Below, piece by piece: positions 1 through 8,941 of a DNA stretch of 64,000 bases (position 1 is the first letter of the stretch; every line of letters begins with the position of its first letter). The notes below the pieces were generated by a model, which did not search any database, had not been told where the DNA came from, and saw only the letters and a list, made by a program, of their open reading frames with translations. A program made the position numbers and the translations under genes. Origin of the DNA: JAFEDN01 sp963818985 (lineage in GTDB: Bacteria > Pseudomonadota > Gammaproteobacteria > Coxiellales > Coxiellaceae); assembly GCA_963818985.1 (NCBI GenBank), contig CAWFUJ010000003.1, forward strand, positions 4,047-68,046, in the 5' to 3' direction.

Positions 1-339
1 TATGCACGACAAAAACATCCTGGGCAATCCAATAGTTTAGATGCATTATGCCGTCGTTATCATATAGATAATACTCAGCGCGATTTACATGGCGCGCTAT
101 TAGACGCAAAATTATTGGCCCAAGTTTATTTAGCAATGACCGGTGGGCAGGAGCAGCTATTTGCCATCGAGGATCAGCATCAATTGGTACACCAAAGTGC
201 TAAAACCAGTGCGGAATTTGCGACCACGATCAGTCATCGTCAGCCATTGCCGGTATTGTTACCGAATGCTGAAGAGTTAAAGGCGCATCAAGAGTTTTTA
301 AATCGTTTGATTAAAAATAGTCAATCTCTTTGGGAGTAA
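1..339 (+). CDS. dnaQ: DNA polymerase III epsilon subunit, C-terminal part (5' end outside window)
   Basis: The frame is open from the first base and ends in TAA at 337-339, so only the last 112 codons are present. The residues include SLDALCRRY and DLHGALLDAKLLAQVY, which match the C-terminal part of the DnaQ 3'-5' exonuclease, including the conserved HGAL.DA segment carrying the last catalytic His and Asp. In the family this subunit proofreads for the replicative polymerase. After the exonuclease core comes a short variable tail of the kind that binds the alpha subunit. The start and the first exonuclease motifs lie upstream of the window. The assignment rests on motif recognition. Confidence 0.85.
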   Translation, partial: YARQKHPGQSNSLDALCRRYHIDNTQRDLHGALLDAKLLAQVYLAMTGGQEQLFAIEDQHQLVHQSAKTSAEFATTISHRQPLPVLLPNAEELKAHQEFLNRLIKNSQSLWE

Positions 340-342
340 TAG

Positions 343-359
343 CTCTCCTTGGTGGAGAG
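343..359 (+). terminator. Hairpin just after dnaQ, possible terminator
   Basis: CTCTCC (343-348), a five-base loop and GGAGAG (354-359) form a perfect 6-bp stem directly after the dnaQ stop. No U-run follows, so it may be only a weak terminator or a remnant of an interspersed GC-rich repeat. A similar CCCTCTCCC-type fragment lies downstream of purH at about 2,770-2,795. Confidence 0.35.
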
Positions 360-368
360 GGGACAAGG

Positions 369-1391
369 TCAAGAAATTTTGCACCTGTCCCAGCAACTCT
401 TTTTCGGAGGTTTGTGCTGTTCTGTGGTTTTAGACGTATTTTTTATATTTTTTCGACCAGGTGAGAACAGTGCAGCATAATTGGTGCTGCTGATCTCGGT
501 TAATATTAACTTTTGAAGGTTAGCCTCATCCTTTCTTCGGATTTCTGTGGTTGCGCTATCCACTCTAGGTGCAGATGTAAGGCTACCCTCTAATGTGGAG
601 ACATTTGCTTTTAAGAAATCCTGTAAAAGTTGCGATAAATTTTCTAGTTTTGCATTCGCTATTTCTAATTCTTTTTCTTTAGCTTCAAAATTTTCTGCTA
701 ACTCTTGGATTTTTGCTTTTGTTTCAGGGAGACCCTGCGAGAGCTCATTTTCTAACACTTTGACTTCCTGGTGAAAATCACCTAATTCACCCACTAATCT
801 TTGCACTTCTATAAGAAATGGATGCTCTAAAAGAGTCTTTTGAATGGTTTTTGTGGTTTGGTCAGGCGTGGCAACGACACTATCGCTGACTTCATTTGTT
901 GAAACCCCATTCAGCTTGCATTCAGTGGTATCCGATAAAGTTGACATCAAGTTGTCTTTCTTTGAATTTTGATTGTTCATTATTAAACTAATGAGAAGTT
1001 TGATTCCTCTATTTGTATGGCTATTTCTTACATAACTATAAATTCTCTTTATGGTGAGTGCATTAGTAATTCTAACTTGTATGGTAGAAAAATCCGTTCG
1101 AAAAATAAATATTAGACATTCCGAATTTAAAGATGACGGCATGTGTATGTCTATCATCTTAAAAAATAAGATAGGATGAGGATCTCTTTCAACGCTGCCA
1201 ATGAGGTTTTCACCATTATAAAAAAAACATTTTGTCCTCGGTTCAGCCTTTTTTTCTTCTAAAAAAGTATTCAGACAAGTTATCATTTTTTTGTTTTGAA
1301 TTCGGCATTCCGAAATAATGCCTACTGTTTCAAGTTTCTCTTCTTTATCGCTCGGCAAAACAATAGCATAAAGGTCAAAAGTATTTTTCAT
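369..1391 (-). CDS. Coiled-coil protein with C-terminal CaaX-like box, candidate secreted effector
   Basis: This is a 340-residue protein with no family I recognise. Residues 1-140 are mixed alpha/beta in appearance. Residues about 195-270 are rich in heptad-like Leu/Glu/Lys and should form a coiled coil. The last 14 residues are KPPKKSCWDRCKIS: a basic patch, an upstream Cys, and a terminal Cys-Lys-Ile-Ser. That is the layout of eukaryotic farnesylated proteins (CaaX with X=Ser). Legionella effectors are known to use host prenylation at such ends. The gene sits alone on the minus strand between dnaQ and purD, preceded by a fair ribosome site (AGGGA). There is no signal peptide, so export would need a type IV secretion system not visible here. 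The effector role is inference. Confidence 0.6.
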   Translation of the reverse strand: MKNTFDLYAIVLPSDKEEKLETVGIISECRIQNKKMITCLNTFLEEKKAEPRTKCFFYNGENLIGSVERDPHPILFFKMIDIHMPSSLNSECLIFIFRTDFSTIQVRITNALTIKRIYSYVRNSHTNRGIKLLISLIMNNQNSKKDNLMSTLSDTTECKLNGVSTNEVSDSVVATPDQTTKTIQKTLLEHPFLIEVQRLVGELGDFHQEVKVLENELSQGLPETKAKIQELAENFEAKEKELEIANAKLENLSQLLQDFLKANVSTLEGSLTSAPRVDSATTEIRRKDEANLQKLILTEISSTNYAALFSPGRKNIKNTSKTTEQHKPPKKSCWDRCKIS

Positions 1392-1467
1392 ATCCGTCCC
1401 TATAATATTTTTTCAAGACGCGTAGATTACATGAGGCGGCTAGGCTTGTCATTTAAAATCTGAGAGA

Positions 1468-2735
1468 TTAAATAAGACCAATATCACGCCGATAATGGCA
1501 ATTTTCCCAATCAATTTTTTTGATCAGCGCGTAAGTATGGTCGCGGGCTGCTGCTAAATCTTCGCCTACTCCGGTCACCGATAATACCCGCCCCCCGGCT
1601 GTCACCAACTGATTATCGTTCTGCTGAGTGCCGGAATGAAATATTTTACAATTGGAATCAGCAGCCGGAGGTAAATCGTGGATGACCTCGCCCGTTTGAT
1701 ACGACATCGGGTAGCCTTTGGCGGCGAGAATCACTGTTAAAGCAGGGCGATGATCCCATTGTGCTGAAACTTGATCTAGATGTCCGTCGATTGCCGCTAA
1801 GCATAATTCCACTAAATCGGTTTGTAAACGCATTAAAATAGGTTGGGTTTCTGGATCCCCCAATCGACAATTAAATTCAAGCACTTTGGCATGGCCTTTT
1901 TCGTTAATCATCAGTCCAGCATATAAAAAGCCTATATACGGGGTTCCTTGCCCCGCAAAAGCTTGAATCACCGGTTCGATAATTTCAGCAATAATTGTTT
2001 GTTCCAAGGCTAACGTTAATTGTGGAGCTGGAGAAAAAGCGCCCATTCCGCCGGTATTGGGGCCTAAATCATGATCATCCCTACGCTTGTGGTCTTTGGA
2101 GCTGGCCAATGGCAATATGTGCACCCCATCAGTCATGACGATAAAGCTCATCTCTGTACCCACTAAAAACTCTTCGATCACAATACGTTGACCTGCAGCT
2201 CCGAAAATTTTTTCTTCAAGCATGGCGGTGATGGCTGCAACCGCTTGCTCAGTGTTATCAGCGATAATCACGCCTTTGCCAGCCGCTAAACCGTCGGCTT
2301 TGATGACCAATGGGAACGATTGCTGCATCGCATAATCAATGGCAGCTTGTTTATTATCGAAGGTCGCGTATTTTGCGGTGGGGATTTGGTGCTGTTGCAT
2401 AAATTGCTTGCTGAAAATTTTAGATGTTTCAAGTTGCGCCACTTGTTTAGTTGGGCCAAAACAAGCCAGACCTGCTGCATTAAAAGCATCGACCACGCCG
2501 ACCGCCAATGCCGCTTCTGGACCAACGATGGTTAGATCAATTTTCTGTTGCTCTGCGAAAGCTAATAGTCCGGGGACATCTTGCACCGATATGGCAATAT
2601 TTTGAACTTTTTTTTCCGAAGCGGTCCCCGCATTACCAGGGGCAACCCAAATCTCTTGTATTTTGAGAAGATTGTGCCGACTTTCCATGCTAATGCATGT
2701 TCGCGCCCTCCATTGCCGATAATAAGTACTTTCAA
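1468..2735 (-). CDS. purD: Phosphoribosylamine-glycine ligase, frameshifted near the N-terminus
   Basis: PurD joins phosphoribosylamine and glycine with ATP to make GAR in de novo purine synthesis. The main frame (2688 to 1468) contains VAPGNAGTAS, the ATP-grasp core with KADGLAAGKGV, and HDLGPNTGGMGAFSP. The true N-terminus lies in another frame: a TTG at 2733-2735 after a GGGAGA ribosome site encodes KVLIIGNGGREHALAWK, and one base is missing about 2682-2687, in the AAA run. With one extra A the two parts join smoothly into a normal-length enzyme. This is probably a sequencing deletion. It follows purH in the same direction. Confidence 0.92.
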
Positions 2736-2807
2736 TTATGTTCTCCCAAATGATAAGAATACGAATGCCCCCTAACCCTCTCCCGGGCGAAGGGATGTCT
2801 TTTTATA

Positions 2808-4376
2808 TTAATGGCGAAAATGACGAATGCCGGTAAAGACCATGGCTATATCATAGCGGTTTGCGGCAGCAATGGTTTCTTCATCCCGTTTTGAACCGCC
2901 AGGTTGAATAATGCTGCGGATTCCCGCTTCGGCTGCAACCTCTATACCATCTGCAAAGGGAAAAAAAGCATCCGATGCCATACATGCATCTATTAAAGAT
3001 AAGTCTGCTTGTTTAGCTTTGAGAATGGCGATTTGTGCACTAAACACTCGGCTAGTTTGACCTGCGCCGATACCTAAAGTCGTTAAATTTTTTGCATAAA
3101 CAATCGCGTTAGATTTGACAAACTGGACAACTTTCCAAGCAAATAATAGATCTTTCATTTCCGCAGGGCTGGGTTTGCGATGAGTCACAATTTGTAAGTG
3201 TTTTTCGTCCATATCATCATAATCTTGTTGCTGCAACAGTAGCCCGCCATCAATCGACCGTAGGTTTAATTTTGAGGCGGTGGATAATATGGAATCTGAT
3301 ATCAATATGCGCCATTGTGGTTTCGTTTGCAGAATTTCAAAAGCTTCGGCCTTAATTTGCGGGATCAATAACACTTCAACGAACTGTTGGCTGACCATGG
3401 CTTTAGCGGTTTCGGCATCTAAAGGACAATTGATTGCAATGATACCTCCAAAAGCTGAAGTAGGGTCAGTAGCTAAAGCTTTTTGATAAGCTTCCAATAA
3501 AGTATCAGCTTGCGCTACTCCACATGGGGTTTCGTGTTTTACAATCACACAGGCGGGTCGTCGTGAATCTAAGCTAAGTACGCAATTAAGTGCAGCGTTA
3601 CTATCTAATAAGTTATTAAAAGATAAGGGCTTGCCCTGCAAGAGCTTGGCATCTGCTAATGTATGGGGAGTGGATGGCAAGTCTGTATAAAGCGCGGCCA
3701 TCTGGTGAGGGTTTTCGCCATAGCGAAGGTCCATTTTTTTTTGGAAGAGAGGCTGGAATAAATCGGGTAAAGAATTTTGTGGGAGTAAGCTATCTTGCGC
3801 TAGATAAGCGTAAATGGCGCTGTCGTACTGTGCGGTATGTGCAAACGCTTTCTTGGCTAAATGCCGACGTGTTGATAAACAGGTAAATCCATTTTTTTGA
3901 ATTTCAGCCAATACCATATGATAATCCTCAGGATCAACCACCACGCTCACCGAATGATAATTTTTTGCTCCGGCTCGCAACATAGCTGGTCCACCTATGT
4001 CAATATTTTCGATCGCTTGTTCAAAAGTACAATTGGCCTTGGCAATGGTTGCTTGAAAAGGGTAAAGATTGACGACTAATAAATCTATAGGTTCAATCTG
4101 ATGATCTTGTAGCGTTACTTCGTCAAGTTCTGGTCGTTGCAGTAAACCAGCATAAATTTTGGGATGCAGGGTTTTAACTCTGCCCCCCATAATTTCTGGA
4201 AAGCCAGTGTAGTCAGAAACAGTGGTGACAGGGATGTCATGGTTTATAAGCAAAGTGGCAGTTCCGCCAGTAGCGATCAGTTCCACGCCACTGGCAAATA
4301 ACTGCTGAGCAAATGGGATTAAACCTGTTTTATTCGATACGCTAATGACTGCGCGGCGAATAATTGGGTTAGTCAT
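2808..4376 (-). CDS. purH: Bifunctional AICAR formyltransferase / IMP cyclohydrolase
   Basis: This enzyme performs the last two steps of IMP synthesis. The N-terminal MGS-like cyclohydrolase domain begins with RRAVISVSNKTGL and contains IATGGTATLL. The transformylase domain contains LRYGENPHQMAALY, AFGGIIAINCPLD and the C-terminal PGGSKRDEETIAAAN. Length is about 522 residues, usual for the family. I chose the ATG at 4374-4376 (MTNPIIRR) and not the first in-frame start at 4400, because it matches the family N-terminus. The start codon overlaps the end of the fis-like gene, so the two are probably co-transcribed, as fis-purH-purD is in several gammaproteobacteria. Confidence 0.97.
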   Translation of the reverse strand: MTNPIIRRAVISVSNKTGLIPFAQQLFASGVELIATGGTATLLINHDIPVTTVSDYTGFPEIMGGRVKTLHPKIYAGLLQRPELDEVTLQDHQIEPIDLLVVNLYPFQATIAKANCTFEQAIENIDIGGPAMLRAGAKNYHSVSVVVDPEDYHMVLAEIQKNGFTCLSTRRHLAKKAFAHTAQYDSAIYAYLAQDSLLPQNSLPDLFQPLFQKKMDLRYGENPHQMAALYTDLPSTPHTLADAKLLQGKPLSFNNLLDSNAALNCVLSLDSRRPACVIVKHETPCGVAQADTLLEAYQKALATDPTSAFGGIIAINCPLDAETAKAMVSQQFVEVLLIPQIKAEAFEILQTKPQWRILISDSILSTASKLNLRSIDGGLLLQQQDYDDMDEKHLQIVTHRKPSPAEMKDLLFAWKVVQFVKSNAIVYAKNLTTLGIGAGQTSRVFSAQIAILKAKQADLSLIDACMASDAFFPFADGIEVAAEAGIRSIIQPGGSKRDEETIAAANRYDIAMVFTGIRHFRH

Positions 4377-4683
4377 GTGCTCTAGTTTTAAAAAGATCAT
4401 ACTGCGCCATTTTCTTGCGCAGTGTGCCTCGGCTAATACCCAAGATTTTAGCAGCCTTGCTCTGATTTTGACCGGTGTATTGTAAAACCATTTCTAGCAT
4501 AGGCTGTTCGACTTCTGCCAATACCAGCTCATATAAATTAGCAGGGGCTTGGCCTTCTAGCCGGATGAAGTATTGGCGCAAGGACTCGCGTACGCTATTG
4601 CGTAAAGATTGATTACTAATATTGACTTGCGTATCCGCTATCATTGCCGTTGTTTCATCAATTGTTGGTGCCATTCCTTTCAA
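4369..4683 (-). CDS. fis: Fis-family nucleoid DNA-binding protein
   Basis: The C-terminal half carries the Fis helix-turn-helix: MLEMVLQYTGQNQSKAAKIL followed by GISRGTLRKKMAQYDL. Fis bends DNA, shapes the nucleoid and tunes transcription of stable RNA and metabolic genes. The open frame extends upstream to 4734. The TTG at 4681-4683 has an AAGGAG ribosome site eight bases upstream and gives a 104-residue protein, close to the usual ~98, so I prefer it. An ATG at 4672-4674 is the other option. It is the first gene of the fis-purH-purD run. Confidence 0.9.
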   Translation of the reverse strand: MKGMAPTIDETTAMIADTQVNISNQSLRNSVRESLRQYFIRLEGQAPANLYELVLAEVEQPMLEMVLQYTGQNQSKAAKILGISRGTLRKKMAQYDLFKTRAHD

Positions 4684-4902
4684 TGTAGTTACTCCTTCAG
4701 TTAAAAACATCAGTGCACGATGCACGCCGTTCACACCAAATGTCTAGGTGCGATGTCACAAAAACCTATATTACAAAATAACCTTACTGTACCATTTGTC
4801 AGTTGCAATTTAGAATAATAATTGGCTGTGACAATAAATGACCATTATACCCGCTGACTGTAAAGGATACAAGCACTGCAACAAAACAATTTCTCTGATA
4901 AG

Positions 4903-5340
4903 ATGGCCGTGATGAAAACGATTTGCACAAAAATCTCAGTCGCGGTAGGAATCATTCTTAATCAGCAGCAACAGGTTTTGTTGGCCTGGAGAGGGGCGCA
5001 TAAGCAACCTGGAAATTGTTGGGAATTTCCAGGAGGGAAGATTGAACAAGGTGAAGATAGTTATCAGGCATTATGTCGTGAGCTATATGAAGAAGTGGCT
5101 ATTCAGGTGCAGGAAGCAAAACCCTTGCCTTCGATTATTCATGAATATGAAAATAGTTATCAAGTTGAATTATTTCCATGGGTGGTAGAACAATTTTTAG
5201 GAATACCACAGGGCATGGAAGGTCAAAAAATAATTTGGTCTTCAACTAATTTACTCAAGAATTATACTTTACCCTCGGCAAATTATGCGATTATTGATCA
5301 GTTTTTATTGTTTCATTCGAAACATTCTGTTTTAAAGTAA
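4903..5340 (+). CDS. mutT: NUDIX hydrolase, MutT-like (8-oxo-dGTP diphosphatase)
   Basis: A 145-residue protein with a NUDIX box: GGKIEQGED, seven residues, then RELYEEVAI. It fits GX5EX7REUXEEXGU except that the late Gly is Ala. The early segment LAWRGAHKQPGNCWEFPGGK is typical of MutT, which clears oxidised dGTP. The family C-terminal region with PW (ELFPWVVEQF) is present. There are two possible ATG starts, 4903 and 4912, neither with a clear ribosome site. Other NUDIX substrates are possible. Confidence 0.85.
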   Translation: MAVMKTICTKISVAVGIILNQQQQVLLAWRGAHKQPGNCWEFPGGKIEQGEDSYQALCRELYEEVAIQVQEAKPLPSIIHEYENSYQVELFPWVVEQFLGIPQGMEGQKIIWSSTNLLKNYTLPSANYAIIDQFLLFHSKHSVLK

Positions 5341-5493
5341 TTATAAAAATAAAATAGTTCTGATAAAATAAGTTAAAATTAGAGCAATATTTATTTTTTA
5401 GTTTACATAAAAAACAAAAATTGAAAAAATAAAAATCAAAAAAAGCATTTTATAAAAAAAAATATAATTTTAATTTTATAAAAATAATTATTC

Positions 5494-5522
5494 TTGCATT
5501 TAAAAATCTTCTCTGCTACATT
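5494..5522 (+). promoter_or_regulatory. Sigma-70-type promoter of the outer membrane protein gene
   Basis: TTGCAT (5494-5499) and TACATT (5517-5522) are separated by 17 bases in a very AT-rich leader. The start codon lies 64 bases downstream, with AAGGAA just ahead of it. The spacing is optimal and the position suits a highly expressed porin-like gene. This is read from sequence only. Confidence 0.55.
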
Positions 5523-5585
5523 ATCCTAAAACTGACATAGGTTTGTCGGTGGTACTTAACTAAATTTAGCAATAAGGAAATTTTT

Positions 5586-6608
5586 ATGAAGAAAAAAACT
5601 ATTTTATCTTCTTCTGTTTTTGTCGCGTCATTGTTGACGGCTTCAGCAGTATTTGCCGGAGGACCTGAGGTTGTTGTAATACCAGATTACTTTTCTGGTT
5701 TTTATATCGGCGGTACGGTTGCTGGACATCATGCCTCTTTACATGAAAATTCAACTTTAACACAGACAGAGCCTCTCACAAATTCTATCATAGCGACAAG
5801 AGGCAGAACTGATAAGCCCTGGGATCCAACGATTTTTGTTGCTCCAGGAACAATACAGAGTGTTTCAGCTAAGGGCAGTTCTTGGGATACATTCGGAGGT
5901 GTTGTCGGTGGTATTGGTAAAGTATGGAATCATCGCTGGTATTTAGGTGCTGTGGGTTTTGGTGAATGGGGCGATCAGTCTGATAAAGCTTCAGTGACTA
6001 CCAACTCGAATCTTACGGTTGGTGCAATCACTGTAGGTGGTGTGCCTGCAGTTTTTTCTTCATCAGGAACAGTGACTTCTACCACTAAAACTAGATTAAA
6101 TAATTTTTATGGAGGAGCTCTTAAATTAGGTTGGTTGCCTTATCCAAGAACAATGTTTTATGGTAAAGTTGGTGCAGCATGGACTGACCTCAAAGTTTCA
6201 AACACTGTTTCAGGTAGTGCTGTTTCAACCCTTTCACTCCTTAATTCGACCGGGACCGCTGTTGTTGGTCAGACAACTGTAATCAACACTCTAAATGGCT
6301 CCGGCAGTAACAGTGATACCAAAGTCGGGATTTTTGCAGGCGTTGGTGCTGAACAAATTGTTTGGGGCGATAACGTCAGTGTGGGCGTAGAGTGGGATTA
6401 TGCTAACTTCGGAAGTGTATCTGTAGGTCCATTCGCACTGACTAGAACCATGCAAACTATTACAGCACCTGAGGTTGGAGTGCCTGGGACGACCTCAGCA
6501 GTTACGACAACTCCTTCTATCGTGTCGACCTCTGCTAACGGTCGTGCTAATGTCAGCAATATATTAGCATCTGTTAACTACTACTTTGATCCAGCTGGTT
6601 GGTTTTAA
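5586..6608 (+). CDS. Outer membrane beta-barrel protein (Omp25/Legionella MOMP-like)
   Basis: A 340-residue protein with a clear Sec signal peptide (MKKK, a hydrophobic stretch, cleavage after AVFA). The mature part starts GGPEVVV and contains FSGFYIGGTVAGHH, a motif of the small beta-barrel proteins common in Legionellales. Alternating hydrophobic strands, Ser/Thr/Gly-rich loops and a terminal Phe (ILASVNYYFDPAGWF) fit a BAM-assembled barrel. It has its own promoter and a strong terminator. It is probably an abundant surface protein. The exact ligand or pore role is unknown. Confidence 0.85.
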   Translation: MKKKTILSSSVFVASLLTASAVFAGGPEVVVIPDYFSGFYIGGTVAGHHASLHENSTLTQTEPLTNSIIATRGRTDKPWDPTIFVAPGTIQSVSAKGSSWDTFGGVVGGIGKVWNHRWYLGAVGFGEWGDQSDKASVTTNSNLTVGAITVGGVPAVFSSSGTVTSTTKTRLNNFYGGALKLGWLPYPRTMFYGKVGAAWTDLKVSNTVSGSAVSTLSLLNSTGTAVVGQTTVINTLNGSGSNSDTKVGIFAGVGAEQIVWGDNVSVGVEWDYANFGSVSVGPFALTRTMQTITAPEVGVPGTTSAVTTTPSIVSTSANGRANVSNILASVNYYFDPAGWF

Positions 6609-6624
6609 AGTAAATACTTATAAA

Positions 6625-6658
6625 CAAAAAAAGGAGGAACTAGTTCCTCCTTTTTTTT
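6625..6658 (+). terminator. Bidirectional rho-independent terminator
   Basis: AGGAGGAACTAGTTCCTCCT (6632-6651) is a perfect 20-bp palindrome, flanked by an A-run on the left and a T-run (6651-6658) on the right. It ends the outer membrane protein transcript and also suits the convergent zapD transcript. Confidence 0.9.
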
Positions 6659-6697
6659 ATGAGATAAAATTGAATGTTCTGCTTTTGCAGGGAATTT

Positions 6698-7489
6698 TTA
6701 AAATCGGCAGCAGGTGAGTGCGAAGGTAATTTGTTCAGTGACTTGTTTTGCTTTTTCGCCGGTCAGATAATTGGGTTTAACAAAACGAATTGAAAGTCGA
6801 TGTTTACCGGCACTAATTTCAGCGTAGATCTTTAAATCAATCGGAATACATACGCGGATCATATGGCAAGGCAAGGTCTGATCAAGTGTTTGATAATAGA
6901 AGCCATTATTAGTGACCACTTGTTGAGTAGAAGTACTTTTTCGGGTGAGTTGTAACACTAAATGAGTGAGTTCAGGCAAAGGGTGAAGTTCATTCGCCCA
7001 TTGACTGAGCATACTTGAGCGAACCTCTAAAGATTGACTTAACCATAATGCGAATGTGGGCGAGTGGTGTAAAAAAATTCCTCCAGGCAAAGCAAGCTGA
7101 GGACGCAGCTGGTTTAAAAATTCATCAGCTCTTAAATTTTCTCCAAAACGACCTGGCATTTGATGTAATCGGAGAATTAAATTATCAAGTTGTGCCAAAA
7201 TTTCGTGAAGACGATTGGTATCCACTTGGGGGAATTGTTCTAGCTGCCCTAAACTGGTGGCGAATTGGCTTAAGGTTTGCATCAGTTTAGATTTAATATC
7301 GGGACGATCAATCACATCAATAATTCTAAGTAAAGTGATGAGTGACATTTGCGAGCCACGAGTGGATGGGTTATTCAGATATTCATCAAGTTGAGCGAGC
7401 AATTGTTCCAGTCGCAAGCAGATACGTAACTGTTCATTTAATGGATGTTCGAAAATAATAGATTTTTCTAATTCTGCTGTTTTTTTCAT
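6698..7489 (-). CDS. zapD: Cell division protein ZapD (YacF family)
   Basis: A 263-residue protein that begins with the ZapD-like segment FEHPLNEQLRICLRLEQLL and contains LPGGIFLHHSPTFALWL and a C-terminal MIRVCIPID...YAEISAGKHRLSIRF section. ZapD crosslinks FtsZ filaments at the division ring. Its position at the end of pilD-coaE-queF-zapD matches the coaE-zapD neighbourhood of other gammaproteobacteria. The length is normal. Confidence 0.92.
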   Translation of the reverse strand: MKKTAELEKSIIFEHPLNEQLRICLRLEQLLAQLDEYLNNPSTRGSQMSLITLLRIIDVIDRPDIKSKLMQTLSQFATSLGQLEQFPQVDTNRLHEILAQLDNLILRLHQMPGRFGENLRADEFLNQLRPQLALPGGIFLHHSPTFALWLSQSLEVRSSMLSQWANELHPLPELTHLVLQLTRKSTSTQQVVTNNGFYYQTLDQTLPCHMIRVCIPIDLKIYAEISAGKHRLSIRFVKPNYLTGEKAKQVTEQITFALTCCRF

Positions 7490-7491
7490 GA

Positions 7492-8325
7492 TTATTGCCT
7501 AAAAAAACGGGCGCTATTAACGTCAACTTGGGGATTAGTAGAACGGCAAGGGTTTGTGTCTATACCGCCACGGCGAGTAAAATGACCAGATACGGTTAAT
7601 ATCTGAGATTGACAATGTCGAAGAATATCTATAAAAATGCGTTCAATACAATGTTCATTAAATTCATTATGTCCTCTATAGGAAATTAAATATTTTAATA
7701 ATTGTCCATGATTTATTTGCGGACCCGTATAAGTGATCTGAATACTACCCCAATCTGGTTGACCAGTTCCCAAGCAGTTAGACTTAAATATGTCCGTGTA
7801 TAAACTTTCAGTCACTACATTATTATTTTCGATAGCTAATAAGCCAGGGTTCACCAGGTATTCATCAACATGGATATCTAAATAATCTAAACAAATACCA
7901 TTGGGACGAATGAGCTCGCAAGAATGGATATTATGTAATGGCGCTACTTCCAACATCACCTCTGCTTCTGCACATTGAGATAAATCTTTTGCCAAGATTG
8001 TGCTGACCTCGTCGAGGCTAGCAAATTGAGTTTGATGAAAAGAGTTTAAATACAACTTAAAAGATTTCGCTTCAAAAATATTTGGCGACGAGCAGGGCAA
8101 TAGGAACTGGGCAATGGCGGATATTGGCTTGCCCTTAGTATTCAACCAAGAAAATTCATAGGCATTCCAAAGATCGTAGCCATAGAATGGGGTGAGTTCG
8201 TCAATTTTCAAGGGTTCGCGAAATGGACTTCTAGCGATGGGAAATAATAAATTAGGTGAATACGTACCACCATAAGTGACTGTTTTGCCGAGCGGCGATT
8301 GCCCTATTATTAAGTGTGTATTCAT
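7492..8325 (-). CDS. queF: NADPH-dependent 7-cyano-7-deazaguanine reductase
   Basis: QueF reduces preQ0 to preQ1 in queuosine tRNA modification. This 277-residue protein is the long, two-domain YqgF-like form. It has SPLGKTVTYGGTYSPNLL at the N-terminus, the catalytic Cys in LLPCSSPNIFEAKSFKLYL, and the C-terminal FNEHCIERIFIDI segment found in the T-fold domain. I use the ATG at 8323-8325. An in-frame TTG two codons upstream is less likely. It is two bases from zapD and follows coaE, so the genes probably form one operon. Confidence 0.95.
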   Translation of the reverse strand: MNTHLIIGQSPLGKTVTYGGTYSPNLLFPIARSPFREPLKIDELTPFYGYDLWNAYEFSWLNTKGKPISAIAQFLLPCSSPNIFEAKSFKLYLNSFHQTQFASLDEVSTILAKDLSQCAEAEVMLEVAPLHNIHSCELIRPNGICLDYLDIHVDEYLVNPGLLAIENNNVVTESLYTDIFKSNCLGTGQPDWGSIQITYTGPQINHGQLLKYLISYRGHNEFNEHCIERIFIDILRHCQSQILTVSGHFTRRGGIDTNPCRSTNPQVDVNSARFFRQ

Positions 8326-8338
8326 GGGCAAAGTATAT

Positions 8339-8941
8339 TCAGATGGTGGTCATTTGTAAATACTGCTGGTGGAGCTTATGAACCTGGATTTGCAGGGCAG
8401 GTATATCTTGATCGTTATGAATAATATCATCGGCCAATGCTAAGCGTTGAGCTGAAGAGCTTTGATTGGCGACAATGGCTTCAATCTCTAAAAGAGCTGC
8501 TTGATCGCGGTTTGCAGCCCATTGCTTACGTAAATTTTCTGGAGCCTCGACCACGCAGACCCGGTCGATAAAATCTATTTCTGGCCATGCTTCTGCTAAT
8601 AATGGAATAATGATAATGCAATAGGGCGAATTGACTTTTTGAATACGTTCAACGATTTGCTGCAAGATGAGAGGATGTAGAGTTTTTTCTAACCAAATTT
8701 TTTGTTTCGTATCATTAAAAACTAACTGGCGTAATTGCTTACGATTTAATTGTTTGTCTTTCGTCAGAATATCTATCCCAAAATGTTTAATAATAAGTTG
8801 ATATGCCCTTTGCCCAGGTTGGGTGATTTCCTTTGCGATGATATCCGCATCGATAATTTCCGTGCCTAGTTTTGCAAACATACCGGCTACGACAGATTTA
8901 CCGCTACCAATCCCACCTGTCAATCCTACTTTTAAAACCAT
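8339..8941 (-). CDS. coaE: Dephospho-CoA kinase
   Basis: CoaE phosphorylates dephospho-CoA in the last step of CoA synthesis. The P-loop is at the very N-terminus (VGLTGGIGSGKS), followed by ELIDAD-type IIDADIIAKEI and the LID/CoA-binding segment IIIIPLLAEAWP. The length is about 200 residues, as usual. I prefer the ATG at 8941 (MVLKVGLTGG), because the longer start at 8953 only adds MVNK. It lies directly behind pilD with slight overlap, the common pilD-coaE pairing. Confidence 0.95.
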   Translation of the reverse strand: MVLKVGLTGGIGSGKSVVAGMFAKLGTEIIDADIIAKEITQPGQRAYQLIIKHFGIDILTKDKQLNRKQLRQLVFNDTKQKIWLEKTLHPLILQQIVERIQKVNSPYCIIIIPLLAEAWPEIDFIDRVCVVEAPENLRKQWAANRDQAALLEIEAIVANQSSSAQRLALADDIIHNDQDIPALQIQVHKLHQQYLQMTTI

